DNA of 64,000 nucleotides from Acetothermia bacterium 64_32 (GCA_001508155.1 LGFI01000008.1:1-64000), one strand, 5' to 3'; counted from the first letter of the stretch, positions 27,536 through 36,360 are shown. Program-made: numbers and translations. The notes: generated from the sequence alone by a model not told the origin.

Positions 27536-28694
27536 CCTGAAGGGCGCTTGGGGAACCCCGACCGATCACAGCAGCGGTGAGGGCGGTGCCCAAGAGGCCC
27601 ACCGCGCCCCCCAGGTACATGGGGGCGGGCAGCCCCCCCAGGTCGTAAGCCAGGCCGGCGCACACTGGCCCCAGGGACTGGCCTATGGCGAAGGCGGAGC
27701 TCTGGATCCCGGCCAGGATGCCCATCCCGTGTACCCTGCCGTAGGCGGTCCTGACGGCCACCACCGAGGCCCGGCCCAGGGCGCTCGCTGCCCCCATCAG
27801 CACCCCCAGCCCCAGCTCCCAACCCAAGGAGGCGGCCAAAGCCGGTACGAAGAACAACACCGTCGGCGCCAGCGCCCCCCCCACCACTATCTGGGGGAGC
27901 CGGGGGAACCGGTCGGCCAGGTACCCGAACGGGATCTGGAGGGCAGCCTGGGCGAAGAGGTAGGCGGTGAGGACGCTCCCCAGCGCCGCCTCCCCGTGGC
28001 CGAAAGCGGCCCCCAAAAGCGGCCAGAAGGCGTTGAACCCCTGCCGCCAGAAGCCCCGGGTAGCGTTGTAGATCACTACCCCCCACACCGCCGGTGAGCG
28101 GGCCACCCGGCCCAGGGAGGGCTTGTTTGGAAGGCCTTTCAACTTCCCTCGATCCTCCGGGACGAAGAAAAGCACCCCAAGGAGGGCCAGGAAGGTGAGG
28201 GCCCCCATGGCGAAGAACGGGGCCACCAGCCCCCATCTTTGGGCCAACCCCCCACCAAGAAGCGGCCCCAAGGCCATCCCCAGGAACATCGAGCTGTAAA
28301 ACAGGTTCATGGTTCTCCCCTCCCTCCCCGGCGGGGTCACGTCCCCCACGTAAGCCTGGGCGATCGGGGTCACCAACACCGAGGCCAGCCCGTGCAAAAA
28401 CCGAAAGGCCGCAAGCTGCCACAGGGACTCCGCTATCACATACAAGATCGAAACCAAGCTGTAGGAGGCAAGGCCGATGGCGATCATCCGCCTCCTGCCC
28501 ACCCGATCCGACAGCCGCCCGAACACCGGCCCGAAAAGCGCCCGCGAGATGGAAAAGGCCGCGTACACCAGTCCCAGCTGGGTGCCCTGCGCCCCAAGCT
28601 CCTGCACATAAAGAGGAAGGATAGGTGATATTACCCCCAAACCCACCATCGCCGCCGCCACGGCCACAAAGAGCGGCACGAAAACTTGGATCAT
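27489..28694 (-). CDS. MFS transporter
   Basis: A 401-residue major facilitator with about 12 hydrophobic segments and the loop 2-3 motif GRLSDRVGRRRMI near residue 60. The start is the ATG at 28694, which lies 6 bases after a TATACT box, suggesting a leaderless transcript. The last residues (antisense to the plsY 3' end) are a Gly/Pro-rich tail. The substrate cannot be told; the family includes drug exporters. It is monocistronic. Confidence 0.87.
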   Translation of the reverse strand: MIQVFVPLFVAVAAAMVGLGVISPILPLYVQELGAQGTQLGLVYAAFSISRALFGPVFGRLSDRVGRRRMIAIGLASYSLVSILYVIAESLWQLAAFRFLHGLASVLVTPIAQAYVGDVTPPGREGRTMNLFYSSMFLGMALGPLLGGGLAQRWGLVAPFFAMGALTFLALLGVLFFVPEDRGKLKGLPNKPSLGRVARSPAVWGVVIYNATRGFWRQGFNAFWPLLGAAFGHGEAALGSVLTAYLFAQAALQIPFGYLADRFPRLPQIVVGGALAPTVLFFVPALAASLGWELGLGVLMGAASALGRASVVAVRTAYGRVHGMGILAGIQSSAFAIGQSLGPVCAGLAYDLGGLPAPMYLGGAVGLLGTALTAAVIGRGSPSALQVTAPRGGGTGSPAPG

Positions 28695-28700
28695 GCCTTA

Positions 28701-28728
28701 AGTATAAGCCAGAAGCCCGGATTGTCAG
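28701..28728 (-). promoter_or_regulatory. promoter of the MFS transporter gene
   Basis: On the minus strand, CTGACA (28728-28723), a 16-base spacer and TATACT (28706-28701) end 6 bases before ATG 28694. The -35 shares five bases with that of the divergent promoter. Confidence 0.7.
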
Positions 28729-28750
28729 CTGGCCTGCTTCCGGCTAGAAT
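28722..28750 (+). promoter_or_regulatory. promoter of the 28894 gene
   Basis: TTGTCA (28722-28727), a 17-base spacer and TAGAAT (28745-28750) form a good promoter whose -35 overlaps that of the divergent MFS promoter. The RNA would begin just inside the hairpin at 28751-28768. Confidence 0.7.
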
Positions 28751-28893
28751 GCCCCCTGTGAAGGGGGCAGGGTGCTTGGGCGGGTAAGGCCCCTACTCTT
28801 CCAATCAGGGGATGACTGCGCGGGCCTTTCTTGGGGGGGAAACCGGCGCGACCGCGTTCTCCTTTTATGTCCTTTTCCGTTTGGGGGACGGTG
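28751..28893 (+). other. long untranslated leader with hairpins, function unknown
   Basis: About 140 bases lie between the promoter and the next start codon, unlike the very short leaders elsewhere. A perfect hairpin GCCCCC/GGGGGC with loop TGTGAA (28751-28768) opens it, followed by G-rich segments and a pyrimidine stretch before the start codon. I recognise no known riboswitch or small RNA family in it. Confidence 0.4.
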
Positions 28894-29772
28894 ATGGCCA
28901 AGGTGTCGGAGAAGCGGATCCTGGAGTGGTGGGAGGCCCCGGGGATCGACGGCCGCGAGGCCTTCGATGAGGAGATCCTGTATCTGAACAGCCTGGTGGA
29001 GGAGCTCGAGCTGCCCCGTTGGGCCCTTTCGGTGCGGGATCTCATGCCCCGGTGGGGGTTCGAACCATGTTCTCACCTTTTCCCCGCCGGCCTGGAGCAG
29101 GTCCTAGTCATGATCGGCCAGGGGAAGGCCTTCCCTCGGCTGGGGGGTTGTGGGGAGCTCCCCCTGGCCACCCGGGCCACCCTCAAGGGCTGGGGGGAGG
29201 GGCTTCTGCGTTGGAGCCGGGGCGGGGAGCCCCCAGGGGGCGAACTGGGACCGGCGGACCCGGAGCGGGCGGAGGCAGCCCGCGCGGCCGGGGAGATAGC
29301 CCTGGCCCTCCTCCAGGGACACGCGGCCCTGGACGGGGCCCTGGAAAGGTGGGCGGAAAAGGCCCGCTACCCCCTCACCCAGGCCCTGGTGGAGGGGGAA
29401 GATGCCCCCTTGGCCATGCTCTTACGCCATGCCTGCTGCTTCAACCTTGAGGCCAACCTCGCCCGGGTCCTGAGGGGCATCGCCGAGCTCTCCCCCCCGG
29501 AGATCAGGGTCTGCCGCGCCTCCCTCCGGGAGGCAGAGGAGCTCGATTCCGGGCGCATCAGCCTGCTTCGGCTCACCGCCACCGCCCTGATCGGTTGGCG
29601 ACAGGGCAGGGAACCGGCCAACCCCTGGGAGGCCTACGTGTACGGGCTGGTGGGGGAACACGATCGGGTGCGCGGGTGGCTAGTGGCTTCCCTTTACAAG
29701 TCCCTCAAACTCTGGCTTCAGTACCTGGACAAGCTTACCGGCGAAAGACACCGCTACCCCTCCCTGGTCTGA
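28894..29772 (+). CDS. hypothetical protein
   Basis: A 292-residue predicted soluble protein that I do not recognise. There is no signal peptide or membrane segment. It is rich in Glu, Leu, Ala and Trp, with mostly helical-looking segments and a Cys-containing stretch (HACCFN near residue 190). ATG 28894 is chosen because a G-rich ribosome-binding site precedes it and the upstream frame is low complexity. It is followed by upp after 39 bases. Codon use matches its neighbours, so it is probably a real gene. Confidence 0.6.
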   Translation: MAKVSEKRILEWWEAPGIDGREAFDEEILYLNSLVEELELPRWALSVRDLMPRWGFEPCSHLFPAGLEQVLVMIGQGKAFPRLGGCGELPLATRATLKGWGEGLLRWSRGGEPPGGELGPADPERAEAARAAGEIALALLQGHAALDGALERWAEKARYPLTQALVEGEDAPLAMLLRHACCFNLEANLARVLRGIAELSPPEIRVCRASLREAEELDSGRISLLRLTATALIGWRQGREPANPWEAYVYGLVGEHDRVRGWLVASLYKSLKLWLQYLDKLTGERHRYPSLV

Positions 29773-29811
29773 GCTTGCATGTGGGGCGCAGGGCATTATC
29801 TTTTGCCCGCT

Positions 29812-30435
29812 ATGGAAGGGCTGACGATCGTAAGACACCCGTTGATCCAAGCCAAGCTCACCAGGCTGCGGGACCGCCGTACCGATCGGCTCCAGTTCCG
29901 TCAGCTCCTGGAGGAGCTGACCGCCCTTTTGGTTTACGAGATCACCCGGGACTTCCCCGTGCGGGAGGTGGAGGTGGAAACCCCGCTGGAGCGCACCACC
30001 GGGGTGGAGCTGGCCCGCCCGGTGGTCTTGGTGCCCATCCTGCGGGCCGGGATCGTGATGCTGGACGGGGTGCTCGCCCTGATCCCCAACGCCCGGGTGG
30101 GGCACATCGGCATCTTCCGGGACCCACAAACCCTTAAGCCGGTGGAGTACTACGTAAAGCTCCCCGAGAACCTGGCGGAGGCCCTGGTGGTGGTGGTGGA
30201 TCCGATGCTGGCCACCGGGGGATCGGCGGTGGCGGCGGTGCGGGCGGTTAAGGAGCATGGGGGGAGGGACGTGCGTTTTCTGTGCCTTGTGGCTGCGCCC
30301 GAGGGGGTCCGGGCCTTCCACGAGGCCCATCCCGACGTGCCCATCTATGCCGCGGCCCTGGACCGGGAACTGAATGGTCACGGCTACATACTCCCCGGGC
30401 TGGGGGATGCGGGCGATCGCCTGTTTGGGACATGA
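29812..30435 (+). CDS. upp: uracil phosphoribosyltransferase
   Basis: A 207-residue enzyme converting uracil and PRPP to UMP. The family N-terminus VRHPLIQAKLTRLRDRRT begins just after ATG 29812, so this start is preferred to one at 29779. The PRPP-binding loop VVVVDPMLATGGSA is near residue 128 and the uracil-binding C-terminus LPGLGDAGDRLFG is intact. Length is normal. It heads a run of genes (SDR, TIM-barrel, MFS) that may be co-transcribed. Confidence 0.96.
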   Translation: MEGLTIVRHPLIQAKLTRLRDRRTDRLQFRQLLEELTALLVYEITRDFPVREVEVETPLERTTGVELARPVVLVPILRAGIVMLDGVLALIPNARVGHIGIFRDPQTLKPVEYYVKLPENLAEALVVVVDPMLATGGSAVAAVRAVKEHGGRDVRFLCLVAAPEGVRAFHEAHPDVPIYAAALDRELNGHGYILPGLGDAGDRLFGT

Positions 30436-30451
30436 AAGGCGAGGAGGGAAC

Positions 30452-31189
30452 ATGAAACGATGTGCGCTTGTGACAGGGGGATCGCGGGGCATCGGTGCCG
30501 CCGTCGCCCTTGCGCTTGCCGCCAAGGGCTACGAGGTGGCCCTCACCTACCGGAGCCAGCGGCTGGCGGCTGAAGGGATGGCCGCCGAGGTGGAGCGGCT
30601 GGGCAGGAAGGCGGTGGTGCTTCAGGCCGACCTGGCCGACCCGGCCCGGGCCCGGGAGGTGGTGCACGAGGCGGCCGACGCCCTGGGGGGGCTGCATGCC
30701 CTGGTCAACAACGCCGGCTACGTACAAAGGATGCCCTGGGATGAGATCTCGCTTGAGGACTGGAACAGGATGATCGGGGTCACCCTCACCGCCGCCTTCG
30801 TCACCGCTCAAGCGGCCGCCCCGTACATGGTGGAAGCCGGCTTCGGCCGGATCGTGAATATCTCATCCCTCAGGGCCCTCACCGGCTCGGCCCACGGGGC
30901 CCACTATGCGGCCGCCAAGGCGGGGTTGCTCGGCCTCACGAGGTCCCTGGCCCTGGCCCTGGCCCCGCACGGGATCACCGTGAACGCGGTGTGCCCTGGC
31001 TTCACTGCCACCGACATGAACCGGGAGGTCCTGGAAAAGCAGGGCGACAAGATCCGGGCGCAGATCCCCCTGGGCCGGGCGGCCGAGCCCAGAGAAGTGG
31101 CAGCCCTCGTGAGCTTCTTGTGTTCGGAGGAGGCCTCCTACATCACCGGGGAGACCATCTCGGTGAACGGCGGCATCCGCATGGGATGA
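30452..31189 (+). CDS. SDR family oxidoreductase, FabG-like
   Basis: A 245-residue classical short-chain dehydrogenase. The cofactor motif TGGSRGIGAA is at residues 8-17, NNAG near 87, the catalytic Ser in NISSLRAL near 137 and YAAAK near 151, with a C-terminal VNGG. ATG 30452 has a GAGGAGGGA site. The sequence resembles 3-oxoacyl-ACP reductases, but no fatty-acid synthesis genes adjoin it, so the substrate is uncertain. It is 1 base from the next gene. Confidence 0.88.
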   Translation: MKRCALVTGGSRGIGAAVALALAAKGYEVALTYRSQRLAAEGMAAEVERLGRKAVVLQADLADPARAREVVHEAADALGGLHALVNNAGYVQRMPWDEISLEDWNRMIGVTLTAAFVTAQAAAPYMVEAGFGRIVNISSLRALTGSAHGAHYAAAKAGLLGLTRSLALALAPHGITVNAVCPGFTATDMNREVLEKQGDKIRAQIPLGRAAEPREVAALVSFLCSEEASYITGETISVNGGIRMG

Positions 31190-31190
31190 G

Positions 31191-32006
31191 ATGGAAAGGT
31201 CGCAGCTTGGCCTGGCCACCTTCCTGACCCCGGATCTGGACCTGGGGGGCTGGATCGACCTGGCAGCAGAGCTCGCCCTGGGCTGGGTGGAGCTCCGGGC
31301 CGACCCGGGGATGGCCCACCCGGGGGAGCTCTCCCCCCAAGCCCGGAAGGCCCTGCGGGGGAGGCTTGTGGAAAGCGGCCTCAAGGTGAGCCTGCACGTG
31401 CCCATCTTCGGGGTGAACCTGACAAGCCCAATCCCCAGGATCGCGGAGGCGTCCCTGGCCGAGCACGTGGACGCCCTGGACCTGGCCGGGGAGCTCGGGG
31501 CCAGGGTGGTGGTGCTGCACCCCGGGGGCCTGCCCCCTGAATACCTGAACGTCCCGGGGGCCTATGAGCGGGCCCGCAGCCGACTTGAGTTCTGCCTGGC
31601 CGTTCTCCTGCCCCGGGCGGAGCGGCTCGGGCTAACCCTGGCCATCGAGAACAAACAGCGGGGCCCAAGCCGGGACCTCATCCTAACCCCGGAGGAACAC
31701 CTCTCAGTGCTGAAGGGCCTTTCAGGCCTGGGGGCGTGTCTGGACTTCGGACACCTGCACACCCTGAACGGCGACCCAGCAGGCTACGTGAACGCCCTGG
31801 GAGGGAGGCTGGTGCACGTGCACCTCCACGACAACCACGGGGGGAAGGACGAGCACCTGGGTTTGGGGCTGGGAAGCGCCCCCTGGAGGGAGGCGGTGGC
31901 CGCCTTGGCCGAGGCCGGGTATAAAGGCGCGGTGATACTGGAGATCCCGGACCCCGCCCAGCTCCGGGAGAGCGTGCGGCTGCTTGAGGTGTATGCGTTC
32001 CACTAG
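31191..32006 (+). CDS. xylose isomerase-like TIM-barrel protein
   Basis: A 271-residue protein of the AP-endonuclease 2/sugar isomerase superfamily. Likely metal ligands are the Glu in LAIENK near residue 150, the Asp/His in CLDFGHLH near 183, His in HVHLHDN near 208 and the Glu in VILEIP near 252, arranged as in sugar epimerases of this fold. The substrate is unknown. It begins 1 base after the SDR gene and its 3' end overlaps the MFS gene by 14 bases. Confidence 0.8.
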   Translation: MERSQLGLATFLTPDLDLGGWIDLAAELALGWVELRADPGMAHPGELSPQARKALRGRLVESGLKVSLHVPIFGVNLTSPIPRIAEASLAEHVDALDLAGELGARVVVLHPGGLPPEYLNVPGAYERARSRLEFCLAVLLPRAERLGLTLAIENKQRGPSRDLILTPEEHLSVLKGLSGLGACLDFGHLHTLNGDPAGYVNALGGRLVHVHLHDNHGGKDEHLGLGLGSAPWREAVAALAEAGYKGAVILEIPDPAQLRESVRLLEVYAFH

Positions 32007-33276
32007 ATGGTATTTGGCGTTTTTGCTTGCCAACGCCGCCTCTGGGGCGGCGTCGCTCCTTTTGCCCCTTTATGCCCACTATCTTGGCGGGAGCGCCGGG
32101 GAGGTGGGCACCATCTCCGCGGTGGGGAGCCTGGTGGGGGTGGGGGCGAGCCTGCTCTGGGGCCGGATCTCCGACCGCACCCGTCGGCGCCGTTGGTTCG
32201 TGATCCTGAGCTTCGCCGGGATCGCCCTGGTCTACGGGCTCTTGCCCGCAGTACGGACCGTGGGGGGCCTCGTCGGCCTGGGGGCGATAGCCTCCTTCTT
32301 CTGGATGGCGAGCTCGGCGGTGTCGGTGCTGGTGATCATGGAGCGGTTCCCGGAGGCGGACTGGGAAAGGGAGATCGGCAGGCTCAACGCCTACTCCGGG
32401 TTCGGGTGGGCCATCGGGCAGGCGCTGGGAGCCGGTTGGACCGGGATGCTCATAGCCTTCCTGGGGGAGGGGGTGGGCCTCAGGACGCTGGGGCTGACCA
32501 TCGGCCTTTTGGGGGCGGCGGGGGCGATGGTGGCGGGGCTCTTCCTGCCGGAGCCGGTGAGGCGGGTGGAGCGGCGGGACTTCCGGGGGTTGGTGGTGTC
32601 CCTGGGCAATTTCCTGTACGAGAGGTTCCGCTATGGCCCGGTCCACCTTTACTACCTCCTTAGCCCCTCCCAGATACTGCGGTTCCTGCAGGGGCGCACG
32701 GCCTTCGGCCCGGACCTTGTCCTCCTTTATTACGGCGTCTTCCTCATCATGGCCGCGTTCTCCGTTTTCTTCGTGCCCTTGCCCATCTTCCTGCGCCGGG
32801 AGATCGGCTGGTCAAGCCCCATCGTTTACGCAGCTTACACGCTGCACACCTTGGCCAGCGTGGTCAGCTATCGCTGGGTGCGGGGGGCCATCCTGCGGTG
32901 GGGGCACCGGCCGGTGCTGGGGGTCGGGCTTTTGGGCCGGGCGGCGGCGTTCGCCCTGTTCGCCCTGGCCGGGACTGCCCTGCCCGGTTGGACCGCCGTA
33001 CCCCTGTTCTTGATAACCGGCACCACCTGGGCCATGTTCCAGCTGGCGGCGGTGGCCATCGTGTCCCGCCTGGCCCCGGAGGGGTTGCAGGGCCAGGCTT
33101 TGGGGATCTACAACGCCATCAACGGCCTGGGCGGGGTGGTGGGGGCACTGGTGGGCGGTTTCCTTTCCGATTTTTGGGGTTTTTCGGCCACCTTCTTGGT
33201 GGCGGGCTCGGTGGTGTTCATCACCATCCCCCTGGTGCTCATCGAGGCCAGGCCCCTGACCGAGGCTCAGGGGTGA
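31993..33276 (+). CDS. MFS transporter
   Basis: A 427-residue major facilitator with about 12 hydrophobic segments and the loop motif GRISDRTRRRRWFV near residue 60. ATG 31993 is chosen over a TTG nine bases earlier. It overlaps the TIM-barrel gene, suggesting coupled translation and a shared substrate pathway, but no sequence feature names the cargo. It converges with rpmF, only 4 bases separating the stops. Confidence 0.85.
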   Translation: MRSTRWYLAFLLANAASGAASLLLPLYAHYLGGSAGEVGTISAVGSLVGVGASLLWGRISDRTRRRRWFVILSFAGIALVYGLLPAVRTVGGLVGLGAIASFFWMASSAVSVLVIMERFPEADWEREIGRLNAYSGFGWAIGQALGAGWTGMLIAFLGEGVGLRTLGLTIGLLGAAGAMVAGLFLPEPVRRVERRDFRGLVVSLGNFLYERFRYGPVHLYYLLSPSQILRFLQGRTAFGPDLVLLYYGVFLIMAAFSVFFVPLPIFLRREIGWSSPIVYAAYTLHTLASVVSYRWVRGAILRWGHRPVLGVGLLGRAAAFALFALAGTALPGWTAVPLFLITGTTWAMFQLAAVAIVSRLAPEGLQGQALGIYNAINGLGGVVGALVGGFLSDFWGFSATFLVAGSVVFITIPLVLIEARPLTEAQG

Positions 33277-33280
33277 AGGC

Positions 33281-33469
33281 TCAGCCCTTCTCTTTTACGG
33301 CCACCACCGGTATCCCGTTGTAGTAGCCACAGTGGGGGCACACCCGGTGGGGAAGGCGGAGCTCGTGGCAGTGGGGGCACTCCAAGCCGGGCACCATGTG
33401 GGCCCGCCAGTGGGCCCTCCTTTGCCGGACTTCCCGATGTGAACGGCGAGATTTGGGTACAGCTGCCAT
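33281..33469 (-). CDS. rpmF: 50S ribosomal protein L32
   Basis: A 62-residue L32 with the family N-terminus VPKSRRSHREVRQRRAH and a zinc ribbon of two CPHC pairs. GGGAGGGG precedes the ATG. It is last in the order tRNA, RNase HI-like, dtd, rpmF. The usual partners plsX and fab genes are not adjacent. Confidence 0.95.
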   Translation of the reverse strand: MAAVPKSRRSHREVRQRRAHWRAHMVPGLECPHCHELRLPHRVCPHCGYYNGIPVVAVKEKG

Positions 33470-33492
33470 CCCTTTCCCCTCCCTTTTGGCCC

Positions 33493-33942
33493 TTATTTTC
33501 CCCGCTGGCGCTCCAGTATCAAGGTCACAGGCCCGTCGTTTATCAGGCCCACCTCCATGTGGGCGCCGAACACCCCGGTCTTCACCGGGAGCCCTTGGCC
33601 TCTGAGGAGGTCGACAAACCGGTTGAACAGCCCTTGGGCCTCGGGCCCCGGGGCGGCCCGGCTGAAGCTGGGCCGGCGTCCCTTACTACAATCCCCAAAC
33701 AGTGTGAACTGCGACACACACAGGATCTCGCCCCCGACATCCCGCAGGGAGAGGTTGAACTTCCCCTCCCGGTCGGGGAACACCCTTAGTTCGGGGACCT
33801 TGCGCGCCCAGAAGGAAAGCTCCTCCTCCGAGTCCCCGGCCTTTATCCCCACCAGAAGGAGGAGTCCGGGGCCGATCCTGGCCACCTCCTGGCCGGAGAC
33901 GCACACCCAAGCCCGGCTCACCCGCTGGAGCACGATGCGCAT
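33493..33942 (-). CDS. dtd: D-aminoacyl-tRNA deacylase
   Basis: A 149-residue DTD enzyme that removes D-amino acids (and Gly from tRNA-Ala) from mischarged tRNA. The two active-site motifs SQFTLFGDCSKGRRPSF near residue 78 and NDGPVTLILE near 134 are intact, and it starts MRIVLQRVSRAWV as in the family. It abuts the RNase HI-like gene (stop and start adjacent) and lies upstream of rpmF. Confidence 0.97.
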   Translation of the reverse strand: MRIVLQRVSRAWVCVSGQEVARIGPGLLLLVGIKAGDSEEELSFWARKVPELRVFPDREGKFNLSLRDVGGEILCVSQFTLFGDCSKGRRPSFSRAAPGPEAQGLFNRFVDLLRGQGLPVKTGVFGAHMEVGLINDGPVTLILERQRGK

Positions 33943-34467
33943 TTAGGAGGAACTTGCCCTGAGGCGCTGGATGAACCCCTGGAGCTTGTGGAGCTGCTCG
34001 AGGGACAGGGTTTGCAGGGAGGCCTCGATATCCCGGATCGCTCTGGTGCGCTCCCGTTCTGACATCACCCGCTGGCGGAAGGCACGTTCTGCCAGGCGAT
34101 GGGCGCTTCCGTTTGCCTCCCTGTCGACGTAGTTGACCCGCCAGCTGCCGAGTTTCCCCAGGAGCTCCAGGGCCAGCTGGTTGAGGTACTGGAGGTGGGG
34201 CTCCCTGGGTTGGGAGATCCCGTTTATCTGGTTTGCCACGGCGGGGCTATCGGTGAGGAAGACGGTCTCATCGGGGGAGTAGGCGGCTGCCCTGCGGACC
34301 CCCTCGATGAGGGCCTTGTATTCCGCCACGGGGGCTGTTGCCCGGCCGATGAGCTGGGCTGCCTCTTCCACCAGGTGGCCCTGCTCGTCCGTGAGGACGA
34401 TCCCTACGGCCGCCTCCCCCGGGTTGCCCCGGCTCACCCCGCTCACGTAGACGAAGAGCTTCCGCAC
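33943..34467 (-). CDS. RNase HI-like protein with altered catalytic residues
   Basis: A 174-residue protein with an RNase H fold up to about residue 135 and a helical C-terminal tail. The first catalytic Asp is replaced by Ser (VYVSGVSRGNPG instead of DG). The Glu (AEYKALIEG) and second Asp (LTDSPAV) remain, but the last Asp is His (NGSAHRLAE). With two of four metal ligands lost it probably does not cut RNA-DNA hybrids normally. The start is GTG 34467, 15 bases after the tRNA, so both seem to share one promoter. Confidence 0.8.
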   Translation of the reverse strand: MRKLFVYVSGVSRGNPGEAAVGIVLTDEQGHLVEEAAQLIGRATAPVAEYKALIEGVRRAAAYSPDETVFLTDSPAVANQINGISQPREPHLQYLNQLALELLGKLGSWRVNYVDREANGSAHRLAERAFRQRVMSERERTRAIRDIEASLQTLSLEQLHKLQGFIQRLRASSS

Positions 34468-34482
34468 CCTTTATCCCTTCTT

Positions 34483-34554
34483 TGGGCCCGGCAGGGATCG
34501 AACCTGCGACCGACCGGTTATGAGCCGGCTGCTCTACCCCTGAGCTACGGGCCC
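34483..34554 (-). tRNA. tRNA with CAT anticodon (elongator Met, or Ile2)
   Basis: A 72-base cloverleaf on the minus strand. The acceptor stem GGGCCCG/CGGGCCC has discriminator A, the D arm is GCTC/GAGC, the anticodon stem GCCGG/CCGGT carries loop CTCATAA, and the T arm GCAGG/CCTGC has loop TTCGATC. CCA is not encoded. The G1-C72 pair and absence of three G-C pairs next to the anticodon argue against initiator tRNA. Methionine versus lysidine-modified isoleucine cannot be decided by eye. Confidence 0.93.
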
Positions 34555-34566
34555 TTTACCCCTCTC

Positions 34567-34595
34567 ATGTTAGCGCGCGCTCAGAAGACCGTCAA
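34567..34595 (-). promoter_or_regulatory. promoter of the tRNA-RNase HI-like-dtd-rpmF unit
   Basis: On the minus strand, TTGACG (34595-34590), a 17-base spacer and TAACAT (34572-34567) lie 12 bases before the tRNA 5' end. Apart from this promoter, the 200 bases between the tRNA and the next gene show no gene. Confidence 0.8.
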
Positions 34596-34755
34596 CAGTT
34601 TCCTTAAGACCACAAACCGAAGGCGGGTTGCAGCCTCCCCTCAGGCCCGTTAAACTGTTTTTAAGCGTTAGCATACATTGCGAGGGGGTGATGTAAAGGG
34701 AGCAGGCTTTTACGGGCAAGCTTTTCGTTCGAGAAACTTACAAAGGAGGTTAACC

Positions 34756-36345
34756 GTGAGAAAAATTGGGTTGTTATTGCTAGCAGTTGGGGTATTGGGA
34801 TTGCTTTCCTTGGGCCAAGAGCCCCGGTATGGCGGCACGCTTGTGATCGGTTCTTCACAGACGTTTAAGGACTTAGATCCTCGGATTTGCAACGATGTAT
34901 ACTCAATGTACGTTATCAACGCTGTATTTGACGAGCTGCTCAGCCTGGACCCGGACACCCTGAAGCCCGCGCCGTATGTAGCCAAGTCCTGGGAGATCTC
35001 CGAGGACGGGGCGGAGATCACCTTCTACCTCCACGAGGGGATCAAGTTCCACAACGGTGAGCCTCTCACCGCGGAGGACGTGGCGTTTACCTTCAACTGG
35101 ATCGCGGACCCGGCTAATGCCTCTCCCAACCAGACCGAGTTCGAGTGGCTCCAGGAGGTTGTGGTAATCGACGATTACACGGTGAAGTTCATCACCAAGC
35201 CCGATTGGGCACCGTATGCGCCAGCCCTTTTGGGCGAGAACTACGCCATCGTGCCCAAGGACACGGTCTTGGAAATGGGCGATGAGGAGTTCAACCTGAA
35301 CCCAGTGGGGTCTGGCCCCTTCAAGTTCGTGGAGTGGAAGCGGGGCGATCACATCACCGTGGTCCGCAACGAGGACTACTGGCTAACCAAGCCCTACCTG
35401 GAGAAGATCATCTTCCGTCCCATCCCGAATCTGGCCACCATGATGCTGGAGCTTGAGACAGGCGGCATCGACATCGCTGACAACGTGCCGGCTCAGGATG
35501 CCAAGCGGTTCATGGAGAACCCGGACCTGGGCGTGGTGGTTCAGCAGATCCCGAGCCTCTCCTATTTCTACCTGGGATTCAATATGTCCAAGCCCCCCGG
35601 CAACGACATCCGGTTCCGCAAGGCCGTTTACATGTCCTTCGACACCACGGCTGCGGTCGACGCGGTATTCCAGAACCTCACCGGCCTCCGTGCTTATGGG
35701 GCCGTGCCCCCTGCCCTTTGGGCCAACGACCGGGAGTTCCTTAAGACCATCGCCCTCTCGGAGGACGACGAGCAGGCGAAGGCCCTGTTCGACGAGCTCA
35801 AGGCCGAGGGGGTCATCCCGCCGGGCTACAAGGCGGTCATCTACTGTCCACCTGACCCTCGGCGGGTCCAGATCTCCACGGTGGTGGCCACCAACCTAAT
35901 CGAAAACGGAATCGACGCCGAGGTGCAGCCGCTTGAGTGGGGGCCTTACCTCGATCTCCTTTATCGGAGTGAGGAGAAGCCCGAGGGAGAATACGACATG
36001 TACGTGATCGGCTGGTCCGGCAGCCCCGATCCTAACGCGTTCTTGTATTACCTTTTCACCAGCGAGAATGCCACGGTGGGCACTGCCAACAACTTCTCCT
36101 TCTACATGAACGAGCGGGTGGACACCCTGATCAAGTACGCGGGGACTACCCTCGACCCGGATATCCGGGAGCCGCTTTACGTTGCCGCCCAGCGCATCAT
36201 CTTCAAGGACATCGTCCACATCCCGCTTTATCACTACATCGAGACCCGGGGGGTCAGGACGAGGGTGCACGATTATCGGGTCAGCCCCACGGCGGCCATG
36301 GACATCGTGAGCCCGTTCAACAACGTCTGGGTTGAAGAGGGCTGA
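34756..36345 (+). CDS. ABC transporter substrate-binding protein, family 5 (peptide/oligosaccharide type)
   Basis: A 529-residue OppA/DppA-type periplasmic binding protein. The GTG at 34756 is chosen because a perfect AAAGGAGGT lies 6 bases upstream and the following residues make a 20-residue signal peptide without a lipobox cysteine. The mature start EPRYGGTLVIG and the segment FTFNWIADP..SPN are family-like. Two permease genes follow, then a second set. The substrate may be a peptide or oligosaccharide; the family covers both. Confidence 0.92.
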   Translation: MRKIGLLLLAVGVLGLLSLGQEPRYGGTLVIGSSQTFKDLDPRICNDVYSMYVINAVFDELLSLDPDTLKPAPYVAKSWEISEDGAEITFYLHEGIKFHNGEPLTAEDVAFTFNWIADPANASPNQTEFEWLQEVVVIDDYTVKFITKPDWAPYAPALLGENYAIVPKDTVLEMGDEEFNLNPVGSGPFKFVEWKRGDHITVVRNEDYWLTKPYLEKIIFRPIPNLATMMLELETGGIDIADNVPAQDAKRFMENPDLGVVVQQIPSLSYFYLGFNMSKPPGNDIRFRKAVYMSFDTTAAVDAVFQNLTGLRAYGAVPPALWANDREFLKTIALSEDDEQAKALFDELKAEGVIPPGYKAVIYCPPDPRRVQISTVVATNLIENGIDAEVQPLEWGPYLDLLYRSEEKPEGEYDMYVIGWSGSPDPNAFLYYLFTSENATVGTANNFSFYMNERVDTLIKYAGTTLDPDIREPLYVAAQRIIFKDIVHIPLYHYIETRGVRTRVHDYRVSPTAAMDIVSPFNNVWVEEG

Positions 36346-36360
36346 GCTTGTAGGGTAAAA

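Noticed and set aside
28751-28893. Known riboswitch, 6S RNA or SRP RNA in the long leader
   Set aside because: I looked for the conserved cores of fluoride, TPP and GEMM riboswitches and of SRP RNA and found none.
34639-34700. Promoter for the first ABC importer
   Set aside because: TTAAAC and ATACAT at 17-base spacing are present but match the consensus too weakly to report.
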